A DNA stretch of 64,000 nucleotides, taken from Pseudonocardia asaccharolytica DSM 44247 = NBRC 16224. GTDB lineage: Bacteria; Actinomycetota; Actinomycetes; Mycobacteriales; Pseudonocardiaceae. The DNA lies in contig NZ_AUII01000004.1 of the NCBI RefSeq assembly GCF_000423625.1, positions 186,001-250,000 of the forward strand. Direction: 5' to 3'. The notes beneath the pieces are model-generated. The model saw only the letters and a program-made list of their open reading frames with translations, ran no database searches and was not told the DNA's origin. Below are positions 10,063 through 17,567 of the stretch, one piece after another (the stretch's first letter is position 1; each line of letters opens with the position of its first letter). A program made the translations under genes and the position numbers.

Positions 10063-10977
10063 GTGAATGGGAGCACTTCACGGCGCGAGACGGTGATCGA
10101 GCGGATCAGCCAGGACGGGCCGGTCTTCTCTGTCGAGTTCTTCCCACCGAAGGACGAGATCGGCGAGGCCGAGCTGTGGCGGGCGATCCGCAAACTGGAG
10201 CCGCTCGACCCGGCGTTCGTCTCCGTCACCTACGGCGCGGGCGGATCGAGCAGGGAGCGCACGATCCGGACGACGGCGGGAATCGCCACCGACACGACCC
10301 TCGTCCCGATGGCGCACCTGACCGCGGTGGCGCATTCGCGTTCGCAGCTGCGGCATGTGATCGGGGCGTATGCGGGCGCGGGCATTCGCAACGTGCTCGC
10401 GGTGCGCGGCGACCCGCCCGGGGATCCGCTCGGCGAGTGGATCCCCCACCCCGAGGGCCTCACCTATGCCGAGGAGCTGGTCGACCTGGTGCGCAGCCTG
10501 GGTGACTTCTGCGTCGGCGTCGCGGCCTTCCCCTACGGCCACCCGCGCTCGCCCGATGCGGAGTCCGATCTGCGCCACCTCGTGGCGAAGATCCGGGCGG
10601 GCGCCGACTTCGCGATCAGTCAGCTGTTCCTCGAGCCCGAGGGCTTCCTGCGGCTGCGTGACCGGTTCGTCGCCGTCGGCAGCGATGTCGCCGACGTCCC
10701 GCTGCTGCCCGGGGTCATGCCGCTGACGACGCTGCGCACGCTGCGTCGCGGACCGGAGCTGTCCGGGGCGCCGCTGCCGCCGGAGCTGGTCGAACGGCTG
10801 GAGCGGTATGCCGACGACCCGGTGGCCTTCCGCGCCGCCGGGTTGGACGCCACCGCCGAGCTGTGCGGGAAGCTGCTGGCCGAGGGCGTGGACGGGCTGC
10901 ACTTCTACACCCTGAACCGGTCGTCGGCGACCGTGGAGCTCGTGCGCCGGCTCGGGCTGGTCGAGCATCGGCGCTGA
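10063..10977 (+). CDS. metF: 5,10-methylenetetrahydrofolate reductase family protein
   Basis: The 304-residue TIM-barrel flavoprotein carries FSVEFFPPKDE, VSVTYGAGGS, NVLAVRGDPP and GADFAISQLF, all MetF signatures. It reduces methylene-THF to methyl-THF for methionine synthesis. GTG 10063 is supported by a TAGGCT -10-like box at 10050-10055 ending 7 nt upstream, suggesting a leaderless mRNA. It corresponds by position to Rv2172c of M. tuberculosis, a shorter divergent MetF homologue. It converges on lppM with 12 bp between stops. Confidence 0.92.
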   Translation: MNGSTSRRETVIERISQDGPVFSVEFFPPKDEIGEAELWRAIRKLEPLDPAFVSVTYGAGGSSRERTIRTTAGIATDTTLVPMAHLTAVAHSRSQLRHVIGAYAGAGIRNVLAVRGDPPGDPLGEWIPHPEGLTYAEELVDLVRSLGDFCVGVAAFPYGHPRSPDAESDLRHLVAKIRAGADFAISQLFLEPEGFLRLRDRFVAVGSDVADVPLLPGVMPLTTLRTLRRGPELSGAPLPPELVERLERYADDPVAFRAAGLDATAELCGKLLAEGVDGLHFYTLNRSSATVELVRRLGLVEHRR

Positions 10978-10989
10978 CGCCACCCGCGT

Positions 10990-11718
10990 TCAGCGCGACG
11001 GGGTGTCCAGCGGGGGGTTGCGTTCGCGACGTGCCAGCACCACCACGGCCGCCGCCGCCCCGGCGACCAGCACGCCCAGGGCGAAGGTCCACCCGGCCGC
11101 CGAGGGAGCGTTGGGATCGTCGTAGGCCACGGCAGCGCTGATGTCACCCACGGTGCCGGGGGTGAACTTCCAGCTCACGGTGCCGGAATCGGCGTCGCCG
11201 TTGGTGTCGAGGACCTGGCCGGGAAAGCCGATCTTGAGTTGGAAGTCGGCAAGGTCGACCGGAACTGTCGTGAGGTCGACCTTGCCGGTCACCAGCACCC
11301 GGTTACCGGCCCGGCGCAGGTTCAGTACCGCCCGCTCGCCGGCCGTACCCGCGGTCCGGCTCAGCAGCGCGACCTCGTCGAATGTCAACCCGGAGAACCG
11401 CAGCACCGAACCGGTGTAGCCGTCCTGGCGGTAGGACGAGATGTCGATCTCGCGTTTGAGCTCGCGGGGCACCGTCACCTCGGGGCCGGTGTCGTCCGGG
11501 CCCCGTTCCGGAGTGGCCAGCACGATCTCGCCGTTGACCGTGTCGTTCGGCTGGACGGCGAGCGCGGTTCGCACCCGGGCACAACCGCTCGTCAGGCCGA
11601 CGATCAGCATCGCGAGCAGCAGCACGGGGAGCGCGCGGCGGCGCGCGGCGGCGCGCGGTCGGGCGTGCGGCGGTCGTGGACGGGGAGGGCAGGGGGCCGG
11701 GGACGGCATGGTCGACAT
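10990..11718 (-). CDS. lppM: LppM-family lipoprotein
   Basis: The 242-residue protein has an Arg/Pro-rich N-terminus and a signal peptide (ALPVLLLAMLIVGLTSGC) whose lipobox cysteine is at about residue 46. A globular beta-rich domain follows, then one C-terminal membrane helix (about 215-232) and a short basic tail. The order matches LppM (Rv2171), a surface lipoprotein that in M. tuberculosis affects phagosome handling. An internal ATG at 11709 is an alternative start. It is flanked by metF and the GNAT gene, as in mycobacteria. Confidence 0.85.
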   Translation of the reverse strand: MSTMPSPAPCPPRPRPPHARPRAAARRRALPVLLLAMLIVGLTSGCARVRTALAVQPNDTVNGEIVLATPERGPDDTGPEVTVPRELKREIDISSYRQDGYTGSVLRFSGLTFDEVALLSRTAGTAGERAVLNLRRAGNRVLVTGKVDLTTVPVDLADFQLKIGFPGQVLDTNGDADSGTVSWKFTPGTVGDISAAVAYDDPNAPSAAGWTFALGVLVAGAAAAVVVLARRERNPPLDTPSR

Positions 11719-11780
11719 CGTGCCATTGGGCCGGATCGCGATCTGCCGCGATCCGGCTCACCCGATCCGGCGTCCGCGGC

Positions 11781-12377
11781 TCAGCGCAGCGCCGGACCCG
11801 ATGAGGCCGGGTCGAGCGGCAGCTCCCGGCCGAGCACGGCGAAGGGCCTCGTATCTCCGGTGAACCGGTGGTCGCGCAGCACGTCACGAAAGCGGGTTCG
11901 CCGGTAGAGCCGCCATGCCCGGCCGGGGGGCCGCGACCCGTACTCGGGCGTCGAGAGCAGCACCCTGCTGCGGCCGGTTCCGGTCAGCAACGCGCGCAGC
12001 AGGCCTTCGCCGAGCCCGGCGCCCTGCGCGTCGGGACGCACGTGCAGCTCGGTGAGCTCGAAGTAGTCGTCGAGCCAGGGATGCTCGTCCAGGCGGGCCT
12101 GGCGCAGGCCGCGCCGAACCTCCTCGTACCACCACTGGCCCGGGCCGCCGGCATAGCCGTAGGCGATGCCGAGCAGCGAGCCCGCCGGGTCGAGCCACCC
12201 CGCCGCGCGCCAGCCGGGGCGGCGGCTGTGCTCGAGCCACAGGGTGCGCCGCTGGCGACCGGTCCCGGGCGGGTAGCCCATCGCGGCGACGTAGACGTCG
12301 AGGGCCTCGGCAAGCCGGCCGGCCAGCTCGCCCGCGGACAGCGCGACCAGCCGATTGCGCGGCGGAGCGGCCGTCAC
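11781..12377 (-). CDS. GNAT-family N-acetyltransferase (Rv2170-like)
   Basis: The 198-residue protein has an acetyl-CoA-binding core: ELTELHVRPDAQGAGLGEGL (beta4-alpha3, Q/R-x-x-G-x-G/A-like) followed by RVLLSTPE and WRLYRRTRFRDV. Its position matches Rv2170, a GNAT enzyme between lppM and the dcw region. The natural acceptor cannot be read from sequence. The start is GTG 12377 on the minus strand, and a roughly 280-bp region with an SOS promoter separates it from the next plus-strand ORF. Confidence 0.85.
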   Translation of the reverse strand: MTAAPPRNRLVALSAGELAGRLAEALDVYVAAMGYPPGTGRQRRTLWLEHSRRPGWRAAGWLDPAGSLLGIAYGYAGGPGQWWYEEVRRGLRQARLDEHPWLDDYFELTELHVRPDAQGAGLGEGLLRALLTGTGRSRVLLSTPEYGSRPPGRAWRLYRRTRFRDVLRDHRFTGDTRPFAVLGRELPLDPASSGPALR

Positions 12378-12530
12378 GGGCCGACCGACCCGCTCCGCCG
12401 GGTGGGTCCGCCGGTCCGTGCTCGCCGGCGCGTGTTCGTCATCGGTTCATCTCATCACGCCGGGGGCCGCCGGTCACAGGGCCTACTCCGGATATCCCGG
12501 AAGGGCCCGGATGGGCGTTTGGTCCGGGAC

Positions 12531-12582
12531 TTGACGCGACGGCCGGGATGCGCTCTACTGAGGTCGTCGAACAAACGTTCGA
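12531..12582 (+). promoter_or_regulatory. SOS promoter: -35/-10 plus LexA box
   Basis: TTGACG at 12531-12536 and TCTACT at 12554-12559 are separated by 17 bp. Immediately downstream at 12567-12582 is TCGAACAAACGTTCGA, an imperfect palindrome fitting the actinobacterial LexA consensus CGAAC-N4-GTTCG. The operator would cover the transcription start, the usual arrangement for a repressed SOS promoter. It points at the small ORF at 12657 and, before the IS insertion, at DUF6504 and the HEPN gene. Confidence 0.75.
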
Positions 12583-12656
12583 CGATGGTCGGCCCGGAGT
12601 GGGGGAAGCACCCCGCCACCGGGCCACCGCCCCGCGGTCGGGAGGAGAGCGGTCAC

Positions 12657-12737
12657 GTGAGCGGCCTCGCGAGCGCATATCCGGCACAACCGCGCTGGCA
12701 GCGCGATCGACGGGACGCCCGCGAGGAGGACTCATGA
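12657..12737 (+). CDS. 26-residue ORF downstream of LexA box
   Basis: GTG 12657 is preceded by a strong Shine-Dalgarno GGAGGAG (12641-12647) at 9-nt spacing. It encodes 26 residues rich in Arg, Asp and Glu (ends RRDAREEDS). Its TGA at 12735-12737 overlaps an ATG at 12734 as ATGA, exactly where the DUF6504 gene would start before the IS110 insertion; a second SD (AGGAGG, 12725-12730) serves that ATG. This coupling suggests a real leader or small SOS protein. I recognise no family. Confidence 0.4.
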   Translation: MSGLASAYPAQPRWQRDRRDAREEDS

Positions 12738-12898
12738 GTTGCCCTGTGTCAATCCCGGGGTCCTTCCCTCGTCGGGGAGTGTGCGCCCTCGCTGGTCGGG
12801 GTCAACGTCGTTCGTCCTCGCTGCGCTGCGGGCGCTCCACGTTGACGCCTCCGGCGCTCGGGCGTAGATCGGCCGGGACGGGGCAATGGACGGTGTGG

Positions 12899-14169
12899 TC
12901 AGGCCGCTGCGGCCCGCTGGGCGAGCAGGGTTTGCAGGACTTTGTGCTTGGTCGGGTCGTAGGCCACACCTTGTTGCCCGCAGTGCCGGATGACATCCAG
13001 CCAGGCGCGGGCCAGGAGGCGCACTGCGTGGGGGTGGTCGTGGCCTCGGGCGCGGGCTCGGTCGTAGAGGTCGGCGGCCCAGGGATTGGCGCGTCGGCTG
13101 TCGGCGGCGAAGTCGCACACGGCGTCGCGCAGCTGCTTGTCGCAGACCCAGCGGAAGCCGAGGGCGCGGATCTTGCCGGACTGCCGGGTCGAGGGGGCGG
13201 CGCCGGCCAGGCAGAACAGGGCCTCCGGGGTGGGGAAACGGGCCCGGCAGTCGCCGATCTCGGCGAGCAGTCGGGCGGCGCGGACGCGGCCGGAGCGGGG
13301 CAGGCTGGTGAAGATGTGCGCGTCGGCGTGCAGGGCGAGCTGTTCGCCGATCTGGGTCGACAGCGCCTTGATCTGCTCGACCGGGGTGACCAGCACGGCG
13401 AGCAGGGCGCGGGTGAGGTGGGCTTCGGCGGCGCCGTGCTCGCCGACCGCGCCGCGGGGCGCGGCGCCGAGCCGGGCGTGCAGCACGGCCGGCTCGACCC
13501 GGCCGCAGTGGCCCACGCGCGACAGCCAGGCCGCCAACCGCTTGACCGAGAGCCGGTCGGCGCGGTCCTGGCAGTCGAAGCGGTGCAGGAACGCCAGGCT
13601 GATCGGGGAGTCGAGCTCGGCGAACAGCCCGACCGCGCCGGGGAACACCCGCTGCAGGTGCGCGCGCAGCTGGTTGGCGACGCCGACCCGGTGGGAGACG
13701 AGGTCCTTGCGGGCCCGGCAGGCGCGGCGCAGCGCCGGCGTGGCGTCGCTGTCCGGGATGAGCGGGCGCAGCCGGGCCCGGTCGGTGCGCAGCGTGTCGG
13801 CCAGCAGGTAGGCGTCGAACCGGTCGTCTTTGTTGCCGGCCGAGCCGTAGCGGCTGCGCAGGTGGCGGAGTTGGTTCGGGCTGATCACGACCACGGTGAC
13901 CCCGGCGTCGGGCAGCGCATCGATCACCGGCCCGTCCGGGCGTTCGATCGCCACCTCCCGCGCACCCGGGCGCGTCAGCACCGCGACCAGCTCGGCCAGC
14001 CCGGCCGCGCTGTGCGCGACGGTGCACCGGTGCACCTGCCGCCCGCGGGCATCCACGACCGACACCGCATGATCGTCGCGGCCCAATCCACGCCAGCGGT
14101 CAGGCCACCGGGCGGTTCCTCCGGCAGGATCGGTGGGGCAGACTTCATCACGGCCTCCTCGCTGCTCAT
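12899..14169 (-). pseudogene. IS110-family DEDD transposase, one-base frameshift near N-terminus
   Basis: The C-terminal frame shows IS110 features: AIERPDGPV, NKDDRFDAYLLADTLR (acidic RuvC-like residues), and a Transposase_20 domain with TSLPRSGRVRAARLLAEIGD and the serine region APSTRQSGK. The true N-terminus (MSSEEAVMKSAPP, then TAGVDWAA with the first catalytic Asp) is in a different frame. Reading switches at about 14077-14081, where one base is missing in GCCGCGACGAT. Full length would be about 423 residues, normal for IS110. The copy is therefore probably inactive unless this is a sequence error. Confidence 0.75.
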
Positions 14170-14402
14170 CCCAGTGGGGAGGCACTCTTCGCCGGCGCCG
14201 GGACGCGGCTGCCGGTTCGCTCACTGTTCGGCGCTCGATGGCGCTCAGCCCTGTCGACGGTCCGCGCGCCCCGGGCAACCGCTGGACCCCGCGGAACTCA
14301 TGAGGGACGTCAACAGCGTCGAGCGAGCAGGGCGGTGGCCCAGCGGCGCCTCGGGTGCATCGGCGACCCAACCACGATCACCGACACAAGGATGGTGCAC
14401 CA
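14170..14402 (-). ncRNA. candidate bridge-RNA region of the IS110 element (left end)
   Basis: In IS110-group elements the non-coding end upstream of the transposase encodes a structured bridge RNA whose loops pair with target and donor DNA. Here 230-250 bp of non-coding sequence lies between the transposase start and the right junction, which fits that arrangement. I did not fold it or identify the guide loops, so the call rests on position and family knowledge alone. Confidence 0.3.
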
Positions 14403-14720
14403 GTGAGCACGTTCACCAAGGTCTTCGGAGCGCGGCGGCCTGCGCCGGTTCATGTGCGCTGGCAGGACGGCGAACCCGTGGAGTTCCAGCGACGCCCGGT
14501 ACGGCGCGGAGCGCGCTATCTCATCACCGACGTTCGTGAACGCTGGATCGAGGAGTCGCCGTGGCCGTTCCCGTCGCCGAAGCCCATCGGAGGCGACCGG
14601 TTGAGGTGCTGGCGCGTTGTGGCGTGCTCCGCCGGGGAGCCCCACGCTCCGGCCCAGGAGTTCGTGCTGCGCATGCGCGCCGGCCCCGGGGTGTGGGACC
14701 TCGTGCGGGTGGTGCAGTGA
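14403..14720 (+). CDS. DUF6504-family small protein
   Basis: The 105-residue protein starts STFTKVFGARRPAPVHVRWQ and has conserved tryptophan- and arginine-rich stretches (RYLITDVRERWIEESPWP, RCWRVVAC, VWDLVRVV). I recognise it as the DUF6504 type that often lies beside imuB/dnaE2 mutagenesis genes in actinobacteria. The present GTG 14403 is created at the IS junction; the pre-insertion start would have been the ATG at 12734. An AAGGA at 14388-14392 within the IS end could still serve as ribosome site, but the LexA-controlled promoter is now cut off. Confidence 0.7.
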   Translation: MSTFTKVFGARRPAPVHVRWQDGEPVEFQRRPVRRGARYLITDVRERWIEESPWPFPSPKPIGGDRLRCWRVVACSAGEPHAPAQEFVLRMRAGPGVWDLVRVVQ

Positions 14721-14742
14721 GCCGACACCGACAGGAGCCAGG

Positions 14743-15246
14743 ATGACTGCAACGTTCTCGACCGGGACCTTCTCGATGGCCGGGTCGAAGGCCGCGACGA
14801 TGACGCTTCCGATGATGCCGGTGCCTCGCACACCGCGTTCGCCTCGTGGGGCTCGAGGACCCACCGGTGCCGCGCCGCCCTCCCGGCATGCCCTCGGGCT
14901 GCTCCGGCAGGCTGACGACGGTCTGGCCGAGGGATACCGCAACGAGGACCCGCTCTCGCGCTACCCGGCCGCGTACCTTGCCGCCCTGCGGGCCGGCGCC
15001 GCGCTGCTCGCAGTGCGCGCCCGGCCGCGTCCGCGGCGCGGAGCCTCGCGCAACGTGTGGGACCTGCTCGCAGAGGTGGCGCCGGAGCTGGGGGAGTGGG
15101 CGGCGTTCTTCGCCTCCTGCTCCGGCACCCGGGCGGCGGCCGAGGCCGGAATTGCCCGGCGGGTGAGCCGCCGGGAGGCCGACGACCTGCTGCGCCAGGC
15201 CGAGCAGTTCGTGGGCCTCGTGCGCGGCATCGTGCCGCGGTCGTGA
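14743..15246 (+). CDS. SAV_6107-type HEPN domain protein
   Basis: The 167-residue protein has a low-complexity N-terminus (about 45 residues) and an all-helical HEPN-like domain: ALGLLRQADDGLAEGYR, YLAALRAGAALLAVRARPRP, VWDLLAEVAPELGEWAAFFA. This is typical of the SAV_6107 family found near dcw clusters. I do not see an R-x4-6-H ribonuclease motif in the last helices. ATG 14743 has AGGAG 7-8 nt upstream. It follows DUF6504 by 22 bp and was probably in the same LexA-controlled unit. Function is unknown; a DNA-damage link is inferred from context. Confidence 0.75.
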   Translation: MTATFSTGTFSMAGSKAATMTLPMMPVPRTPRSPRGARGPTGAAPPSRHALGLLRQADDGLAEGYRNEDPLSRYPAAYLAALRAGAALLAVRARPRPRRGASRNVWDLLAEVAPELGEWAAFFASCSGTRAAAEAGIARRVSRREADDLLRQAEQFVGLVRGIVPRS

Positions 15247-15253
15247 CCGGCGC

Positions 15254-16141
15254 TCAGGTGATCGGCGGCGCCGCGTGCTCCGCCTGGCTCCGGGGCTGTG
15301 ACCGGCTGCCACTGCGCAGCACGCGCCCCAGCAGGGCGGTGAACACCGCGGAAACCTCCCTGGCCCCGGGGGTGTCCCAGGCCTGGATGGGCATGCACGC
15401 TCCCTGTGCCTGCTGGATGGCCGAGCGGTCGGGGAGCACTCCGCTGAAGACCAGCGGGCCGAAGATCTCCCGCAACTCCTCGATGCGGAACTCGTGCTCG
15501 GAATTGCGCGGGCGCACACGGTTGATCATGACACCGAGTGGCTGGAGACCGGGGTTGCTGCGTTGACGCTCGGTCTGGACGGCATCGAAGGCACGCTGCA
15601 CGCCGGACACCGCGAACATCGTGGGATCGGTGACCAGTACGGCGCGATCCGCCGCGGTGAGTGCGCTGCGGGTCAGCTGGCCCAGGGAGGGCGGACAGTC
15701 GATGATCACAAGCCGGTAGGGGCCCGGGCCGTTGGTGGTCCCGGGTTCGCCCGCGGGGGAGCCCGGCTCGCCGCCGTCGGTCGCGTCGTCGTCCGTCCGC
15801 AGCCGGCTCAGCGCCCGCGCGAGCTTGATCAGCTGCTTGGCACCGGGTTCGGGGTGGTTGTGCCGCTCGGTCTGCTCGGCCCCCACCAGCACGTCGAGAC
15901 CATCGCCCCACCCGCTCGGGGCGATCGCGCGGCGCAACACCGACCGGCGCGGATCGTCGAGCACCTCGGCGACGGTGGCCGCGGTCGCCGGGACATCCGT
16001 CGCTATCGTCACGTTGGCCTGCGGGTCGAGGTCGACGAGCAGCGTGCGGACCCCATGGTGGAGCGCGGCCCCGGCAAGGCCGAGGGCCACGGTGGTCTTG
16101 CCGACCCCACCCTTGAGGCTCAGCGTGGCGACGACCTGCAC
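15254..16141 (-). CDS. ParA/MinD-type ATPase
   Basis: The 295-residue protein starts with the deviant Walker A motif KGGVGKTT (residues about 10-17), then LLVDLDPQANVT (A' motif) and VIIDCPPSLG (Walker B). It belongs to the ParA family that positions DNA or protein cargo. No parB lies beside it, so it is an orphan ParA rather than the chromosome-origin pair. The minus-strand GTG 16141 is 6 nt downstream of TAGGTT (16148-16153), suggesting a leaderless transcript. It converges with the HEPN gene, 7 bp between stops. Confidence 0.88.
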   Translation of the reverse strand: MQVVATLSLKGGVGKTTVALGLAGAALHHGVRTLLVDLDPQANVTIATDVPATAATVAEVLDDPRRSVLRRAIAPSGWGDGLDVLVGAEQTERHNHPEPGAKQLIKLARALSRLRTDDDATDGGEPGSPAGEPGTTNGPGPYRLVIIDCPPSLGQLTRSALTAADRAVLVTDPTMFAVSGVQRAFDAVQTERQRSNPGLQPLGVMINRVRPRNSEHEFRIEELREIFGPLVFSGVLPDRSAIQQAQGACMPIQAWDTPGAREVSAVFTALLGRVLRSGSRSQPRSQAEHAAPPIT

Positions 16142-16184
16142 GGGATCAACCTACTCTGTCGGGTGGCGCACTACGCTGCGGTAT

Positions 16185-16943
16185 GTGACTACGGCGGCGG
16201 GAGATCTCCTGGGAGCGACGCGCGGCGGTCAGGTACAGCGGGTTCTCGATGCGGAGCTGGCCGCGGTTTCGAGGGCACACCCCGACCGTCGACCCCGGAT
16301 TCTGGATGTTGGCGGCGGCAGCGGGGCGTGGGCGGTTCCGCTGGCGGCGAGCGGCTGCGCGGTGACGGTGGTCGACACAAGCCCGAATGCGCTGGCCACG
16401 CTGCAGCGGCGGGCGCGCGAGGCGGGGGTCGACGAGCTGATCACCGCGGTGCAGGGCGATGTCGACGCGCTCATCGAGGTCGTCCCGCCCGAGTCTGCCG
16501 ATCTGGTCCTCGGCCACGAGCTCCTCGAGGTGGTCGACGACGCTCCCAGGGCCCTCGCGGCGATGACGGTGGCCGCGGTCCCCGGCGGGGCGGTGTCGGT
16601 GCTGGTGACAGGGCGTCATGCGGCGGTGCTGGGCCGGGTGCTGGCCGGGGAGCTGACCGAGGCGCGGATGGTGCTCACCGATGCCGAAGGACGTTTCGGC
16701 CCGGCCGACAAGCTGCGCAGGCGGCTCGACGCGTCGGCTCTGCGGGCGCTGCTGGACGCCGAGGGACTGCACCTGGAGGTGCTACAGGGTGACGGGGTGC
16801 TCGACACCTGGGTGCCTCGCGCGGTGCGCGATGGCGGACCCGCTGCCACCCGCGCGGTCGCGGAGCTGGAGGCGCTGGCCGCGGACGTGCCGGCGCTGCG
16901 CGAGGTCGCGGTTCGGCTGCACGCGCTGGGGCGCCGAGTCTAG
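16185..16943 (+). CDS. SAM-dependent class I methyltransferase
   Basis: The 252-residue protein has motif I ILDVGGGSGAWAVPLA, motif II acidic TVVDTSPNAL and motif IV ADLVLGHELLEVVDD. The substrate is unknown. GTG 16185 lies 7 nt after a TACGCT -10-like box (16172-16177), back to back with the parA promoter in a 43-bp gap, so both genes look leaderless. A similar methyltransferase next to ParA and HEPN genes near mraZ is found in other actinobacteria (from general knowledge). Confidence 0.82.
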   Translation: MTTAAGDLLGATRGGQVQRVLDAELAAVSRAHPDRRPRILDVGGGSGAWAVPLAASGCAVTVVDTSPNALATLQRRAREAGVDELITAVQGDVDALIEVVPPESADLVLGHELLEVVDDAPRALAAMTVAAVPGGAVSVLVTGRHAAVLGRVLAGELTEARMVLTDAEGRFGPADKLRRRLDASALRALLDAEGLHLEVLQGDGVLDTWVPRAVRDGGPAATRAVAELEALAADVPALREVAVRLHALGRRV

Positions 16944-17145
16944 GGCAGCCGCTCGGCTCTCGCCGCGTCCGTGACCGTTGGAAGATCGACGAGGTAGATC
17001 GATGGGCCGGTTGTCGACGCCGGGTAGAGGAGCTGGCCTCGGGCTCGTATCCTCTCGGTTGAACGCCCAACCCGGGTGCTCGTCGTGTCGTTCCGGCACC
17101 ATGGAAGATGACCCGACCGGAATACCGTGTGCCGGAGGCGAAGCC

Positions 17146-17526
17146 ATGCCCCTCTCCGAGCACGAGCAGCGGCTGCTCGAACAGATTGAGCGTGCTCTCT
17201 ACGCTGAGGACCCGAAGTTCGCATCGACCGTCCGCGGCGGTCGGCTGCGCAAACCCACCCGGCGCCGACGAGTCCAAGGCATCGTGGTGTTCATCGTGGG
17301 CCTCGTCCTGCTGGTCGTCGGAGTGGCCGTACCAGCGCTCTGGCTGGCCAGCGTCCCCGTGCTCAGCGTGGTGGGCTTCTTGGCGATGCTCGCCGGAGCC
17401 GTTCTCGCCGTGACCTCCATCGGATCATCCACCCCCGGGGCCCCGGCCAAGGAGGCCGAGCCGGACAAGAGCCGCTTCACCGGTCGGATGGAAGAGCGCT
17501 TCCGGCGCCGGTTCGAACAGGAGTGA
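17146..17526 (+). CDS. DUF3040 membrane protein (Rv2169c-like)
   Basis: The 126-residue protein begins MPLSEHEQRLLEQIERALYAEDPKFAS, the hallmark of DUF3040. It has two hydrophobic helices at about 45-63 and 66-88, and a charged C-terminus rich in Arg and Glu. ATG 17146 has GGAGG at 17133-17137. It matches Rv2169c, which lies between the GNAT gene and mraZ in M. tuberculosis. Function unknown; a small envelope-associated protein is likely. A TATCCT at 17048-17053 is a possible -10 element, weakly supported. Confidence 0.85.
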   Translation: MPLSEHEQRLLEQIERALYAEDPKFASTVRGGRLRKPTRRRRVQGIVVFIVGLVLLVVGVAVPALWLASVPVLSVVGFLAMLAGAVLAVTSIGSSTPGAPAKEAEPDKSRFTGRMEERFRRRFEQE

Positions 17527-17567
17527 ACGCGCAGCGGTGACGCGCGACGGCCAGGGTGAGTGCGGGC

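Larger units (their letters stand above)
12735..14403 (-). mobile_element. IS110-type insertion sequence in the DUF6504 start codon
   Basis: The element is about 1669 bp and carries one DEDD transposase gene on the minus strand. TGAG occurs at both junctions (12735-12738 and 14404-14407). Joining the outer flanks gives AGGAGGACTC + ATGAGCACGTTC, i.e. an intact SD and start for DUF6504, so the boundaries are well supported. There are no terminal inverted repeats, as expected for IS110. On the element's own strand the junction reads CTCA, so the crossover dinucleotide could be CT. About 240 bp of non-coding DNA precedes the transposase and about 160 bp follows it. Confidence 0.8.

Noticed and set aside
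14060..14090. programmed frameshift in the IS110 transposase
   Set aside because: No slippery heptamer is visible and IS110 elements are not known to use one; a one-base loss is simpler.
12899..14371. 490-residue transposase starting at 14371
   Set aside because: The first about 90 residues are out of frame with the true N-terminus, which is found in another frame with the GVDWA motif.
17505..17526. possible tRNA T-arm (GGTTCGAAC)
   Set aside because: It is inside the end of the DUF3040 coding sequence and no acceptor or anticodon stem can be built around it.
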